Assembly: GCA_946500265.1 (NCBI GenBank)
Contig: CAMMVE010000007.1
Span: 1 to 58,818 of the forward strand
DNA from: an uncultured Clostridium sp.
GTDB lineage: Bacteria; Bacillota; Clostridia; TANB77; CAG-508
Length of the DNA stretch: 58,818 nucleotides
Reading direction: 5' to 3'
Positions 25,199-34,389 of this stretch are shown here, piece after piece. The first letter of the stretch is position 1. Every line of letters starts with the position of its first letter. The translations under genes and the position numbers were made by a program. The notes beneath the pieces were generated by a model. It searched no databases. It was not told where the DNA came from and saw only the letters and a list, made by a program, of their open reading frames with translations.

Positions 25199-26509
25199 CT
25201 ATGCTATTGTTGCATTATTTTTTGTAGTTACTCTTTTAGTTGAAGTGGATTTTTTGGTTACTTCTTTGTTGTTATTTATAATAATTTTTGGTGCTTCTCC
25301 ATTTGCAACTGTTTCCTTTGTAATGATGCATTTTTCTATTTTTGGATTTGATGGTATTTCGAACATTATGTCTCTCATTATTTCTTCTATTATAGATCTA
25401 AGCCCTCTTGCTCCGGTTTTTCTTTCTATTGCTTTATCTACAATAAGTTCTAATGCTTTATCTTCAAATTCAAGTTCTACATCATCCATTTGGAATAATT
25501 TCTTATATTGTTTTACTAATGCATTTTTTGGTTTTGTAACTATATCTATTAATGCTTTTCTATCTAATTCTTCAAGTGTTGCTATTATTGGTAAACGACC
25601 TACAAATTCAGGTATTAATCCAAATTTTAGCAAATCTTGTGGTAATATTTGTTTGAAAATTTCACTTTTATTTAAATCTTTGTTACTATCTATTACAGCT
25701 CCAAAGCCTATAGATTTTTTTCCTATTCTATCTTTTACTATTTTCTCTAATCCTTCAAAAGCTCCACCGCAAATAAATAATATATTTGAGGTATCTACTT
25801 GTAAGAATTCTTGATGTGGATGTTTTCTTCCCCCTTGAGGTGGTACTGATGCGACTGTTCCTTCTACTATTTTTAGAAGTGCTTGTTGAACGCCTTCACC
25901 ACTAACATCTCTTGTTATAGATGGGTTTTCAGATTTTCTTGATATTTTATCTATTTCGTCTATATATATAATTCCTTTTTCTGCTTTAGCTATGTCATAA
26001 TCTGCTGCTTGGACTAGTTTTAATAATATATTCTCAACATCTTCTCCTACATATCCTGCTTCTGTAAGTGTTGTAGCATCTGCAATAGCAAATGGCACTT
26101 TCAATATTTTTGCAAGTGTTTGCGCAAGAAGTGTTTTTCCACATCCTGTTGGTCCAAGTAATAAAACATTACTTTTTTGAAGTTCTATATCGTCATCCTT
26201 TTCTTGTTTACTGTTTATACGTTTATAGTGATTATATACTGCTACAGCTAATGTTTTCTTTGCTTCGTCTTGCCCTATTACATAACTGTCCAAAATTTCT
26301 TTTATCTCTGCAGGATTTGGTAATTCATTTTTATCAGGTAAAGTATAAGTCATTTCAGCTTCATCATAAATCTCGTCCTCTACAATACTTGAACAAACTC
26401 GTATACACTCATTGCAAATATATACACCTGGACCTGCTATCATTCTATCTACTTCATCCTGTGATTTTCCACAAAATGAACATCTTATATTCTTTTTATT
26501 ATTTGACAT
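25199..26509 (-). CDS. clpX: ATP-dependent Clp protease ATP-binding subunit ClpX
   Basis: ClpX is the AAA+ unfoldase that feeds tagged substrates, including tmRNA-tagged proteins, to ClpP. The 436 residues begin with the zinc-binding domain [27 protein letters not shown]. The AAA module has Walker [19 protein letters not shown], Walker [11 protein letters not shown], the [12 protein letters not shown] pore region, and [13 protein letters not shown] in the sensor-2 domain. The C-terminal tail is Lys/Thr/Asn-rich. It forms the conserved tig-clpP-clpX cluster; a GGTGACAG palindrome lies between clpP and clpX. Confidence 0.98.
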   Translation of the reverse strand: MSNNKKNIRCSFCGKSQDEVDRMIAGPGVYICNECIRVCSSIVEDEIYDEAEMTYTLPDKNELPNPAEIKEILDSYVIGQDEAKKTLAVAVYNHYKRINSKQEKDDDIELQKSNVLLLGPTGCGKTLLAQTLAKILKVPFAIADATTLTEAGYVGEDVENILLKLVQAADYDIAKAEKGIIYIDEIDKISRKSENPSITRDVSGEGVQQALLKIVEGTVASVPPQGGRKHPHQEFLQVDTSNILFICGGAFEGLEKIVKDRIGKKSIGFGAVIDSNKDLNKSEIFKQILPQDLLKFGLIPEFVGRLPIIATLEELDRKALIDIVTKPKNALVKQYKKLFQMDDVELEFEDKALELIVDKAIERKTGARGLRSIIEEIMRDIMFEIPSNPKIEKCIITKETVANGEAPKIIINNNKEVTKKSTSTKRVTTKNNATIA

Positions 26510-26570
26510 TATCTTTTTCCTCTCTACTAAACTCTCTATATATTTGTAAAGCTAAATTAAACAGAAACTT

Positions 26571-26594
26571 GGTGACAGATTTAAATCTGTCACC
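26571..26594. repeat. GGTGACAGATTTAAATCTGTCACC palindrome between clpP and clpX
   Basis: The core is identical to that at 25089-25112, here followed by AGCGTTTTTCACTGG. It lies 17 nt beyond the clpP stop codon, inside an otherwise continuous operon, so it may attenuate or process the transcript between clpP and clpX. Confidence 0.88.
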
Positions 26595-26611
26595 AGCGTT
26601 TTTCACTGGTT

Positions 26612-27214
26612 TTATGCTCTTTTATCCATAATTCCATCTATGAGTCCATATTTTAGAGCTTCTTCTGCAGTCATATAATTATCTCTTTCTGTATCTTTCA
26701 TAATTACATCTAAAGGTTGACCTGTTCTATCACTCAATAATTTATTTAATTTTTCTCTAGTCTTAACCATATGATCAGCATGTATCTTTATTTCTGTAGT
26801 TTGACCAGAAAGTCCTCCACCTGCTATTAATGGTTGATGGATTAAGATTTCTGCATTAGGTGTTGCAAATCTTTTTTCCTTTTCTCCAGATGCTAAAAGA
26901 ACTGCTCCCATACTTGCTGCCATTCCTATACAAATAGTTGAAACTGGGCATTTGATATAATTCATTGTATCTACAATTCCCATTCCATCTGTAATAGAAC
27001 CACCTGGGCTATTAATGTATAAGCTAATTTCTCTATCTGGATCTTCTGATTCTAGAAATAGTAATTGTGCAATTACTAAACTAGCAGATGTTTGATTTAC
27101 ATCCTCTCCTAAAAATATAATCCTATCTTTTAATAATCTTGAGAAAATATCGTATGATCTTTCTCCTTTTGCTGTTTGTTCAATAACATAAGGTACCAAA
27201 CTGTTCTTTTCCAT
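26612..27214 (-). CDS. clpP: ATP-dependent Clp protease proteolytic subunit ClpP
   Basis: A 200-residue serine protease that forms the tetradecameric chamber used by ClpX. It starts with the typical [36 protein letters not shown]. The catalytic Ser is in [11 protein letters not shown], His in LIHQPL, and Asp in [18 protein letters not shown] [13 protein letters not shown] ends the protein. Length matches the family. It sits between tig and clpX. Confidence 0.98.
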   Translation of the reverse strand: MEKNSLVPYVIEQTAKGERSYDIFSRLLKDRIIFLGEDVNQTSASLVIAQLLFLESEDPDREISLYINSPGGSITDGMGIVDTMNYIKCPVSTICIGMAASMGAVLLASGEKEKRFATPNAEILIHQPLIAGGGLSGQTTEIKIHADHMVKTREKLNKLLSDRTGQPLDVIMKDTERDNYMTAEEALKYGLIDGIMDKRA

Positions 27215-27320
27215 AAATTTACCACTTTCCTTTCTTAAAGTATAATTCAGCTTCGCATTAGTTCATTATGTATTTTTATTCTTATGCTAAAAAACTATAT
27301 AATTTTATAAATTTTAGTTT

Positions 27321-28604
27321 TTATTTTTTCTTTGCGTTTTTTACAATAAAATCAATAGCTTTTTCGTTTTCTATACTAGCTGATAAATATTCTTTTAGTT
27401 GTTCATTCTCTTGAAGCTCTTCTTCTTTTCTTCCATATTGACTTGCCATTTCTTTTATTTTCTCTGTTATTTCTTCTGGCGTAGCTTCTATTTTTTCTGC
27501 TTTAACAATAGCTTCTAAAACTAATCTTGTTTTAATAGACTCTCTAGCTTGTTCTTTGAAGTTATCTCTAATATCATTTTCTGTTTTATTCATCATTTGA
27601 AGATATTGATGCATATTTAATCCTTGATATGATAATCTTGTTTCCATATCTTTCATCATATTATCTATTTCTACTTCTACCATTCCGTTTGGAATATCTA
27701 ATTTCGCATTATCACACACTGCTTTTATTGCTTCAGATTCTGTTTCATATTTTGCTTTCTCTACATTTTGTGTATCTAATTTCTCTTTTATACTATTCTT
27801 TAATTCAGCTAATGTGTCAAATTCGCTAACATCTTTAGCAAATTCATCATCCATTTTTGGTAATTCTTTTTTCTTAATTTCATGAAGTTTTACTTTAAAT
27901 ACAGCATCTTTTCCAGCTAAGTCCTTAGAGAAATAGTCATCTGGGAATTTTACTTTTATATCTTTTTCTTCTTCCAATTTCATTCCAACTATTTGATCTT
28001 CAAATCCATTAATAAATGTGTGGCTTCCTATCTCTAATTCATGATTTTCGGCTTTTCCACCTTCAAAAGCCACTCCATCTATAGAACCTTCAAAGTCAAT
28101 TGTTGTAATATCTCCATTTTCTACTGCTCTATCTTCTACTGTAACTAATCTTGCATTTCTTTCTGCCATATGTCCTAATTCATGTTCAATATCTTTGTCA
28201 GATGTAGTATACTCTATTTTCTTAATTTCTATACCTTTATATTTTCCAAGTTCTACTTCTGGTTTTGTTTCTACCACAGCTGTAAAGATTAATTCTTTTC
28301 CTTTTTCCATTTGTACTATATCTATATTAGGTTTGCTAACTGCTTCTACATTATTTTCTTTTATAGCATTATCATATATTTCTGGAACTAGCTCATTGAA
28401 AGCATCCTCATAAAAGATAGCTGAACCATATTGTCTTTCAACTAACTGCATAGGTGCTTTTCCTTTTCTAAATCCAGGTATATTAAAATATTTAGCAGTC
28501 TTTGCATATACCTTTTTCATTGCTTCTTCAAATTTTTCTGCTTCAATGTTGAATGTTAATTTAACCTCGTTTTTGTTTTCTGTGTTTTCTACTTTTACGT
28601 TCAT
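27321..28604 (-). CDS. tig: Trigger factor
   Basis: Ribosome-bound chaperone and peptidyl-prolyl isomerase. The N-terminal ribosome-binding domain carries the signature GFRKGKAPMQLVERQYG (here FNIPGFRKGKAP). The FKBP-type PPIase domain spans VENGDITTIDFEGSIDGVAFEGGKAENHELEIGSHTFI, followed by the long helical C-terminal chaperone domain. 427 residues is normal. I chose ATG 28604, 9 nt after AAAGGA; upstream in-frame ATGs (28613, 28622) touch or precede that SD. It is the first gene of tig-clpP-clpX. Confidence 0.97.
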   Translation of the reverse strand: MNVKVENTENKNEVKLTFNIEAEKFEEAMKKVYAKTAKYFNIPGFRKGKAPMQLVERQYGSAIFYEDAFNELVPEIYDNAIKENNVEAVSKPNIDIVQMEKGKELIFTAVVETKPEVELGKYKGIEIKKIEYTTSDKDIEHELGHMAERNARLVTVEDRAVENGDITTIDFEGSIDGVAFEGGKAENHELEIGSHTFINGFEDQIVGMKLEEEKDIKVKFPDDYFSKDLAGKDAVFKVKLHEIKKKELPKMDDEFAKDVSEFDTLAELKNSIKEKLDTQNVEKAKYETESEAIKAVCDNAKLDIPNGMVEVEIDNMMKDMETRLSYQGLNMHQYLQMMNKTENDIRDNFKEQARESIKTRLVLEAIVKAEKIEATPEEITEKIKEMASQYGRKEEELQENEQLKEYLSASIENEKAIDFIVKNAKKK

Positions 28605-28678
28605 ATTTTCCATTCCTTTCATGTTATATTGCTATTAAGCTTATTTATTATATCACAATTTTTTAATATTGCAATAGT

Positions 28679-28894
28679 TTACATATTATTTATTTCATTT
28701 TGATTCCCTTGCCTAGCATCAAATTCATCAAAGAAATTTTGGATTTCTTGACCAGAGTTATAAGTAGCTTCATTGCTCTTTCTAGATAATCCAATAACAT
28801 AATTTATTCCTGTTACTAATACAGTTGTTACAATTCCAATTAATAAAATTATTCCTATAAACATTGGGACACTAATTTCAACATTTCTATGCAT
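28679..28894 (-). CDS. Small single-pass membrane protein
   Basis: 71 residues with one transmembrane segment (VPMFIGIILLIGIVTTVLVTGINYVIG) and a polar, acidic C-terminal tail (ATYNSGQEIQNFFDEFDARQGNQNEINN). The N-terminus is short and basic. GGAAGGAT precedes the ATG. I do not recognise a family. It lies between the phosphoesterase gene and tig, on the same strand. Confidence 0.7.
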   Translation of the reverse strand: MHRNVEISVPMFIGIILLIGIVTTVLVTGINYVIGLSRKSNEATYNSGQEIQNFFDEFDARQGNQNEINNM

Positions 28895-28980
28895 AATTTA
28901 TCTATCCTTCCTATCTCTATATTTATGCATGTTTTACATTGCCAAATTACTCAAGTAAGCTTCTTATAAAGTATTATTTT

Positions 28981-29688
28981 TTAATCTTGTATTTTTTCCA
29001 AATCAAAATTTAAATAATCTGAGCTAATTAATTTATATTCTATTCCGTGTATATTTCCTTCTATAGCATCTTTATGAGCCACGCCATGTAGATGTCCATA
29101 ATAGCATCTTTTTATATTATACTTTTTAAATGTTTTTACAAATTCAGTATCATTTTCCGTTGCATCATTCTTATTTATTGGCGGATAGTGCATAAATGCT
29201 ATTATTTCTTTATCTTCACCATATTTTTTTATTCCATCATTAATTGATAATTCAAGTCTTGCATTTTCTCTTTTAATCATTTTGCTATCGTTTTCAGTAT
29301 CTAAAACATTCCACCCTCTTGTTCCAACAATAATTTTGTTCTCTACTAAGTAACTATTATTATATAAAAAGCTAATATTGTCAAATCCATTTTCGTTCAA
29401 AAATTTATCCATTTTAGTTACAGTATTCCACCAATAATCATGGTTTCCCCTTAACAATATCTTTGTTCCCGGCAAATTATTTAAATAATCAAAATCTTTG
29501 TTTGTTTCTTCAAGGTACATCGCCCAGGAAAAATCGCCAGGTATTATAACATAGTCACTTTGTTTTACTTTGTTCAACCAATTATTTTTTACTTTTTCTG
29601 CATGGTCCTCCCAATTATTTCCAAATATATCCATTGGTTTATTCTGAGAAAAAGACAAATGCAAATCTGCTATTGCATATATTGGCAT
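28981..29688 (-). CDS. Metallophosphoesterase (calcineurin-like)
   Basis: A cytoplasmic phosphohydrolase with the canonical dinuclear-metal motifs: [11 protein letters not shown] (DxH), [10 protein letters not shown] (GD), [11 protein letters not shown] (GNHD), AFMHYPPI and [11 protein letters not shown] (GHxH). The pattern matches the COG1768-like group of Firmicutes; substrate unknown. ATG 29688 has GGAG 7-8 nt upstream; the in-frame GTG at 29694 is too close to that SD. The gene starts inside the 3' end of tsaD (19-nt overlap), so the two are translationally coupled. Confidence 0.92.
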   Translation of the reverse strand: MPIYAIADLHLSFSQNKPMDIFGNNWEDHAEKVKNNWLNKVKQSDYVIIPGDFSWAMYLEETNKDFDYLNNLPGTKILLRGNHDYWWNTVTKMDKFLNENGFDNISFLYNNSYLVENKIIVGTRGWNVLDTENDSKMIKRENARLELSINDGIKKYGEDKEIIAFMHYPPINKNDATENDTEFVKTFKKYNIKRCYYGHLHGVAHKDAIEGNIHGIEYKLISSDYLNFDLEKIQD

Positions 29689-30683
29689 AGGCACTCTCCT
29701 ATCTTCAAATTTGGCACTGCATTCAAATCTAATCCAGATGTTACTCCTGAAATGAATCTATAATATCCAGCTGATGCTATCATAGCTGCATTGTCTGTAC
29801 AAAGGATTGGGTCTGGATAATAAATTTTATAGCCTTCTTCTTGTAACTTCAAAAATTGTTCTCGTATATATGAATTGGCTGAAACTCCGCCAGCCAAAGC
29901 AATAGTATTTATCTGTAATTGCTTGGCAGATTTCAAACTATTGTTAATTAAAATATCTGTAACATATTTTTCAAAACTTGCACATAAATCAGCCTTATTT
30001 ATCTCAGGATTTTTATGATGTAAATTTATAATTGCAGTTTTTATTCCACTAAAACTAAAATCAAGACCTTCTATATGCGTTTTTGGCAATTCTATATTAG
30101 CTTGTCCTTCTTTCGCAAGTTTATCCACTTTCGGTCCTCCCGGATATCCTAATCCTATCACTCTTGCGACCTTGTCAAAAGCTTCACCTATAGCATCATC
30201 TTTAGTTCTACCTATGATTTCAAATTTATCATAGTCTTGTATATGAACTAAATGTGTATGTCCGCCAGAAATAATCAAGCATAGAAATGGTGGTTTTAAA
30301 TCTTTATGTGATATGTAATTTGCTGCAATATGTCCTTCAATGTGATTTGTTCCTGTCAAAGGCTTGTTTAAAGCATAACTTACTCCCTTCGCATATGATA
30401 CTCCTACTAATAGAGCTCCTACTAACCCAGGTCCATAAGTACATGCAATATTATCAATATCATTAAATGTAATTTTTGCCTCTTCTAATGCTTTCTTTGT
30501 CACATCAGAAATAGCTTCAACATGATTCCTTGAAGCTATTTCTGGTACGACACCTCCAAATTTTTCGTGTATCTTTATTTGTGAATTTATAATATTGGAT
30601 AAAACCTCTCTGCCATTTTTTACCACTGCCACAGAGGTTTCATCACAACTCGATTCAATTCCTAATGTAATAATATCTTTCAT
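29670..30683 (-). CDS. tsaD: tRNA N6-adenosine threonylcarbamoyltransferase TsaD
   Basis: TsaD transfers threonylcarbamoyl to A37 of ANN-reading tRNAs, with TsaB and TsaE. Signature [15 protein letters not shown], the metal-binding [10 protein letters not shown] (HxxxH), [24 protein letters not shown] and [13 protein letters not shown] with [15 protein letters not shown] are all present. Length is normal. I chose ATG 30683, 5 nt after GGAG; the in-frame GTG further up abuts the SD. It is probably co-transcribed with the site-2 protease upstream and the phosphoesterase downstream. Confidence 0.98.
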   Translation of the reverse strand: MKDIITLGIESSCDETSVAVVKNGREVLSNIINSQIKIHEKFGGVVPEIASRNHVEAISDVTKKALEEAKITFNDIDNIACTYGPGLVGALLVGVSYAKGVSYALNKPLTGTNHIEGHIAANYISHKDLKPPFLCLIISGGHTHLVHIQDYDKFEIIGRTKDDAIGEAFDKVARVIGLGYPGGPKVDKLAKEGQANIELPKTHIEGLDFSFSGIKTAIINLHHKNPEINKADLCASFEKYVTDILINNSLKSAKQLQINTIALAGGVSANSYIREQFLKLQEEGYKIYYPDPILCTDNAAMIASAGYYRFISGVTSGLDLNAVPNLKIGECLCQYMQ

Positions 30684-30703
30684 TTTCACTCCTATTTTTA
30701 ATA

Positions 30704-31459
30704 CTACATAAGTCCAAACATGCTCATAAACAAATTTGTAATTCCACTATTTATTGCTGAGATTATAGGACTTACTATCATACCTAAGATTCCTACTATC
30801 CATAATGCTACAAATATTATTTCAAATATTTGGCTATGTGAATCCATCCAATTTCTAGCATTATATGGTAAAAATCCGCTTAATATTTTTGAACCATCAA
30901 GTGGTGGCAGTGGTATTAGATTAAATACTCCTAACCCAATATTTATAGCAACAATACTTTGTATTATGCTTACAATAACCCCTGTTGCTTGACTTGAAAA
31001 ATATATTGTTCCATTTAATACTTCTATTCCAGGTGCAAATTTAAGTACTAAGCAAAATACAATTTCAAATACAATTGCAATAAGGAAATTCATTAATGGA
31101 CCTGCTGCTGAAACTATCGCTTCTGCTTTTGATAAAGATATATCTCTATTAAAATTTCTAGGATTTATTTCTACAGGTTTTCCCCATCCAAATCCAGCAA
31201 ATATAAGCATTATCGTTCCAAATGGGTCTAGATGTTTAAACGGATTTAAGTTTAGCCTTCCTTGCCTTCTTGGCGTATCATCTCCTAATTTGTCTGCTGC
31301 AAAAGCATGCGCAAATTCATGGAATGTAATAGCTATTAATATTCCAGGAATTGTGAGCACAAAGCTAAGAAGCGCACCTTCCTGTGAAAACAATGTCATA
31401 AATGAACTAAATAGCATTAAAGCTATAATTAAAAATATTATTCTTCTATCAATATACAT
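30704..31459 (-). CDS. Site-2 protease family membrane metalloprotease (M50)
   Basis: A 251-residue polytopic protein. The zinc motif is [13 protein letters not shown] (HExxH) in a transmembrane segment, followed by [30 protein letters not shown] and the third metal-ligand region [14 protein letters not shown] (NxxPxxxLDG). This arrangement is that of the YwhC/FtsH-unrelated rhomboid-like M50 group without PDZ domain. It cleaves within membranes; the substrate is unknown. AAAGGAA precedes the ATG. Confidence 0.93.
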   Translation of the reverse strand: MYIDRRIIFLIIALMLFSSFMTLFSQEGALLSFVLTIPGILIAITFHEFAHAFAADKLGDDTPRRQGRLNLNPFKHLDPFGTIMLIFAGFGWGKPVEINPRNFNRDISLSKAEAIVSAAGPLMNFLIAIVFEIVFCLVLKFAPGIEVLNGTIYFSSQATGVIVSIIQSIVAINIGLGVFNLIPLPPLDGSKILSGFLPYNARNWMDSHSQIFEIIFVALWIVGILGMIVSPIISAINSGITNLFMSMFGLM

Positions 31460-31557
31460 AAATCAATTTCCTTTACAAATAAATTTAAGTAATAACATCC
31501 TTTATCAGAATTTGGTTTTCCGTAACTTTACCAAATAATTCGTTAGTTCAAGATTAA

Positions 31558-32055
31558 TTATGCTTTGTCCTTTAAACTATCATAAAAACTCTTCTTATAT
31601 TCTTCTATTTTTTCATAACTCACAATACCAATTTTAAAGATTATTTGTTCATTTGGTATTTTATAAATAACATCTATTTTTACCAAGCTATCCTTATGCA
31701 AATTATTTGTTTCGTCTTTTTCTAATAGTTTGTTTGCTTTAAATTTTAATTTATCTAAATTAGAAGATAAAAGCATTCCGAAATTTTCTATGGGAACAGC
31801 AGTATTATCTTGGTCTATTATTACAAAGAAATGATTATTGCCAATTTTACCATCAGGATAACTATATTCTCTAACAAAAACTATGTCTCCTATTTCGTAA
31901 AAGTTATATGATTCATTATTTTCTTTTAAAATATTTTCGATTTTTCCCTTGTGCCATTCTTCATCGACTGGATATTCTTTAAATGCATCTTTTAAATCTC
32001 TAACTTTTCCATGTTCATAGGCAGTTTTTAGAAAATCACTTAATCCCTCTTTCAT
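31558..32055 (-). CDS. Protein with PemK/MazF-like domain
   Basis: A 165-residue protein. The first ~45 residues are helical and acidic/basic (MKEGLSDFLKTAYEHGKVRDLKDAF). From ~55 there is a beta-rich region with GDIVFVREYSY, NHFFVIIDQDN, SLVKIDVIYKIPNEQIIFKIGIVS, the strand pattern of PemK/MazF-type toxins (GDIV..., HP/HFFVV, SxxxCDQI..., KIG). The catalytic residues of MazF are not all recognisable. The N-terminal helices could act as a built-in antitoxin or operator; this is speculation. AAAGGAG precedes the ATG. No separate antitoxin gene is adjacent. Confidence 0.6.
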   Translation of the reverse strand: MKEGLSDFLKTAYEHGKVRDLKDAFKEYPVDEEWHKGKIENILKENNESYNFYEIGDIVFVREYSYPDGKIGNNHFFVIIDQDNTAVPIENFGMLLSSNLDKLKFKANKLLEKDETNNLHKDSLVKIDVIYKIPNEQIIFKIGIVSYEKIEEYKKSFYDSLKDKA

Positions 32056-32167
32056 TGTCAGTCTCCTTTCCGTTTATTATCAATAAATCTATTTATTATT
32101 TCATCTTCCAATATAGTTATCTATCTTTCTTCTTGCTCTAACTCTTTCATTGCCCCATTAAAATTTA

Positions 32168-33670
32168 TTAAGTGTTATTAGATAGCGGTTTCATTGTTGG
32201 GAATAGAAGCACATCTCTTATAGATGCCTCATTTGTAAGAAGCATTACAAATCTGTCTATACCTATACCTAGTCCACCTGTTGGAGGTAAACCTATTTCT
32301 AATGCTTGGATATAGTCTTCATCCATCATTCCTGCTTCCTCGTCTCCAGCATTTCTTGCTTCAACTTGTTTTTTAAATCTTTCATATTGGTCTATTGGGT
32401 CATTTAACTCAGAGAATGCATTTCCATATTCTCTACCACCAATAAATACTTCAAACCTTTCTGTAAGTCTTGAGTCTTTTGTACTTCTTTTGGCAAGTGG
32501 AGAAATTTCAACTGGATAATCATATATAAATGTTGGTTGTATAAGTGTTTTTTCTACATACTCGTCAAAGAATAAACTTATAACATCTCCTCTAGTTTCT
32601 TTTGTTTGGTCTGGTATAGTAATTTTTCTTTCTTTAGCAAGTGCTACTGCTTCTTCATCTGTATTAATTTCATTAAAATCAATACCTGTAACCTCTTTTA
32701 TAGAGTCTATCATAGAAATTCTTTTCCAACCTGGTGCTAAGTCAATTTCTTGCTCTCCATATGTAATTTTAGTCGTTCCTAAAACATCATTAGCAGTTCT
32801 TGAGAAAATTTCTTCTGTTATGTTCATCATATCGTTATAATCTTCAAATGCTGCATATAATTCAAGCATAGTAAACTCAGGGTTATGTCTAATATCCATC
32901 CCCTCATTTCTAAATACTCTTCCTATTTCAAAAACTTTGTCATATCCACCTACAATTAGTCTTTTTAGATTAAGTTCTAGAGCAATTCTTAAATACATAT
33001 CTATGTCTAAAGTATTGTGATGTGTTATAAAAGGCCTTGCTGTAGCACCACCAGAAATAGTGTTAAGTATTGGTGTTTCTACCTCTAAATATCCTTTTTC
33101 TTCTAATATTTTTCTAATATTGCTAATTATTTTACTTCTTAAAATAAATGTATCTCTTACTTCTGGATTTACAATCAAATCGACATATCTTTGTCTGTAT
33201 CTTAGGTCTGTGTCTTTTAATCCATGGAATTTCTCTGGCAATGGTCTTAAAGACTTAGAAAGTAAAGTAACTTTTTTTGCATGAATAGATATTTCTCCTG
33301 TTCTTGTTTTAAATACAAAGCCGGTTATTCCAATAATATCTCCAATATCATCTTCCTTAAAAGACTTATAACTTTCCTCTCCAAGGTCATTTATGCTAAC
33401 ATAACTTTGGATTTTACCTTCACTATCTTGAATGTGGCAAAAAGAGGCTTTTCCCATTATTCTTTTAGCCATTATTCTACCTGCTACTGTAACATCTTTT
33501 CCTTCTAATTCATCATAATTATCTATAATTTGTTTGCTTGTATGTGTTCTATTAAATTTTGTTATTGTATATGGATCTTTTCCTTCTTGTTTTAGTTTAT
33601 CTAATTTCTCTTTTCTTACTAACATTAATTGGTTTAAATCTAACTCTTGTTCAACATTGTTGTTTTCCAT
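32168..33670 (-). CDS. lysS: Lysyl-tRNA synthetase (class II)
   Basis: Charges tRNA-Lys. An N-terminal OB-fold anticodon-binding domain ([30 protein letters not shown]) is followed by the class II core with motif 1 ([17 protein letters not shown]), motif 2 ([23 protein letters not shown]) and motif 3 ([15 protein letters not shown]). 500 residues from ATG 33670, the family's usual length; SD GGAAGG 11 nt upstream. A longer in-frame ATG at 33760 runs through the promoter and is rejected. Promoter at 33756-33728. Confidence 0.97.
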   Translation of the reverse strand: MENNNVEQELDLNQLMLVRKEKLDKLKQEGKDPYTITKFNRTHTSKQIIDNYDELEGKDVTVAGRIMAKRIMGKASFCHIQDSEGKIQSYVSINDLGEESYKSFKEDDIGDIIGITGFVFKTRTGEISIHAKKVTLLSKSLRPLPEKFHGLKDTDLRYRQRYVDLIVNPEVRDTFILRSKIISNIRKILEEKGYLEVETPILNTISGGATARPFITHHNTLDIDMYLRIALELNLKRLIVGGYDKVFEIGRVFRNEGMDIRHNPEFTMLELYAAFEDYNDMMNITEEIFSRTANDVLGTTKITYGEQEIDLAPGWKRISMIDSIKEVTGIDFNEINTDEEAVALAKERKITIPDQTKETRGDVISLFFDEYVEKTLIQPTFIYDYPVEISPLAKRSTKDSRLTERFEVFIGGREYGNAFSELNDPIDQYERFKKQVEARNAGDEEAGMMDEDYIQALEIGLPPTGGLGIGIDRFVMLLTNEASIRDVLLFPTMKPLSNNT

Positions 33671-33727
33671 AATTAATATCATTCCTTCCCTTTTCTTAGT
33701 ATTTATAATACTTTCAACATGGTTAAT

Positions 33728-33756
33728 ATTATATACTATTTTCCTATTTTTGTAAA
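33728..33756 (-). promoter_or_regulatory. Sigma-A promoter of lysS
   Basis: On the minus strand, TTTACA (33756-33751), a 17-nt spacer and a perfect TATAAT (33733-33728). The start would be near 33721, leaving a 50-nt leader without a T-box, unlike thrS. Confidence 0.8.
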
Positions 33757-33785
33757 CCATTTTTTATTGTTTTTGGGGACGGAGG

Positions 33786-33821
33786 CAAAAAACAAGATAT
33801 GGTGTTTTAGCCATATCTTGT
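33786..33821 (-). terminator. Intrinsic terminator upstream of lysS
   Basis: On the minus strand, ACAAGATATGG and CCATATCTTGT form an 11-bp stem around CTAAAACA, followed by TTTTTTG. It ends transcription coming from the 33966 gene or from a minus-strand transcript of the structured region at 33829-33909, insulating lysS. Confidence 0.88.
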
Positions 33822-33828
33822 CTTAGTC

Positions 33829-33909
33829 AAGAAAGTTTAGGTAGGGTGACCTTCCTACATCTCCTAACTGTGGGTGGCGGCTGCCTGTTCCGCCCTCAGA
33901 AACTTTCTT
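33829..33909 (+). ncRNA. Compact structured RNA, possibly the Clostridiales-1 type
   Basis: Outer arms AAGAAAGTTT (33829-33838) and AAACTTTCTT (33900-33909) are perfectly complementary. Inside are a first hairpin, TAGG..CCTA with AGG/CCT capped by a GTGA tetraloop, and a second, GC-rich hairpin, GGCGG..CCGCC, extended by TGGG/CTCA. The sequence is far more GC-rich than its surroundings and has no ORF. It reminds me of the Clostridiales-1 RNA motif described in Clostridia, but I recall that only loosely. On the plus strand the outer stem is followed by T-rich sequence. Confidence 0.6.
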
Positions 33910-33965
33910 TTATTATTATATGCTAGATTTATTTTAACATACATTTTTATTTTTGGCAAGATTTC

Positions 33966-34331
33966 TTATCCATATTTTTTAGCGTACCCTTTGGCCAAAT
34001 ATATATTCTTTTTTCTTTCTGTCATAGTGAATAAAGTTTTTGCAAACAATGTCCCCTTACTACTAACTCGTACTGCCAATAATATAAATTTATTATCAAT
34101 TTTGTATTCCTTTATATACTCTATTGAGCCCTGATTTGGATTTCTAGCAACATATGTTGGCTTAGCTATTATAGATTTTATATCTTTTCCATATTTTTTA
34201 TAATCTTCTGGATGCTGTCTTTTCATATGCTCTATATTTGCATCTCCTAATAATATAGGGATGTCTTCATCATATTCTAGCTCTAATAATTGTATAACTT
34301 TTTTGTTTAACTTTCCAATTTGTCTGTTCAT
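33966..34331 (-). CDS. BECR-fold ribonuclease-like protein (PBECR type)
   Basis: A 121-residue protein. N-terminal NRQIGKLNKKVIQLLELEYDEDIPILLGDANIEHMKRQHPEDYKKYGKDI leads into VARNPNQGSIEYIKEY and FILLAVRVSSKGTLFAKTLFTMT. The order His-...-Lys/Arg-...-Ser/Thr and the strands resemble the phage Barnase-EndoU-ColicinE5-RelE-like nuclease families that occur in polyvalent and toxin proteins. Here it is a stand-alone gene with a good SD (AAAGGAA), between recN and lysS. If active it would cleave RNA; an antitoxin is not visible. Confidence 0.55.
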   Translation of the reverse strand: MNRQIGKLNKKVIQLLELEYDEDIPILLGDANIEHMKRQHPEDYKKYGKDIKSIIAKPTYVARNPNQGSIEYIKEYKIDNKFILLAVRVSSKGTLFAKTLFTMTERKKNIYLAKGYAKKYG

Positions 34332-34389
34332 TACTTTTTCCTTTCTTAACTATATATTGTTATACAATTGCGGCTTTATCCTTGTTTTC

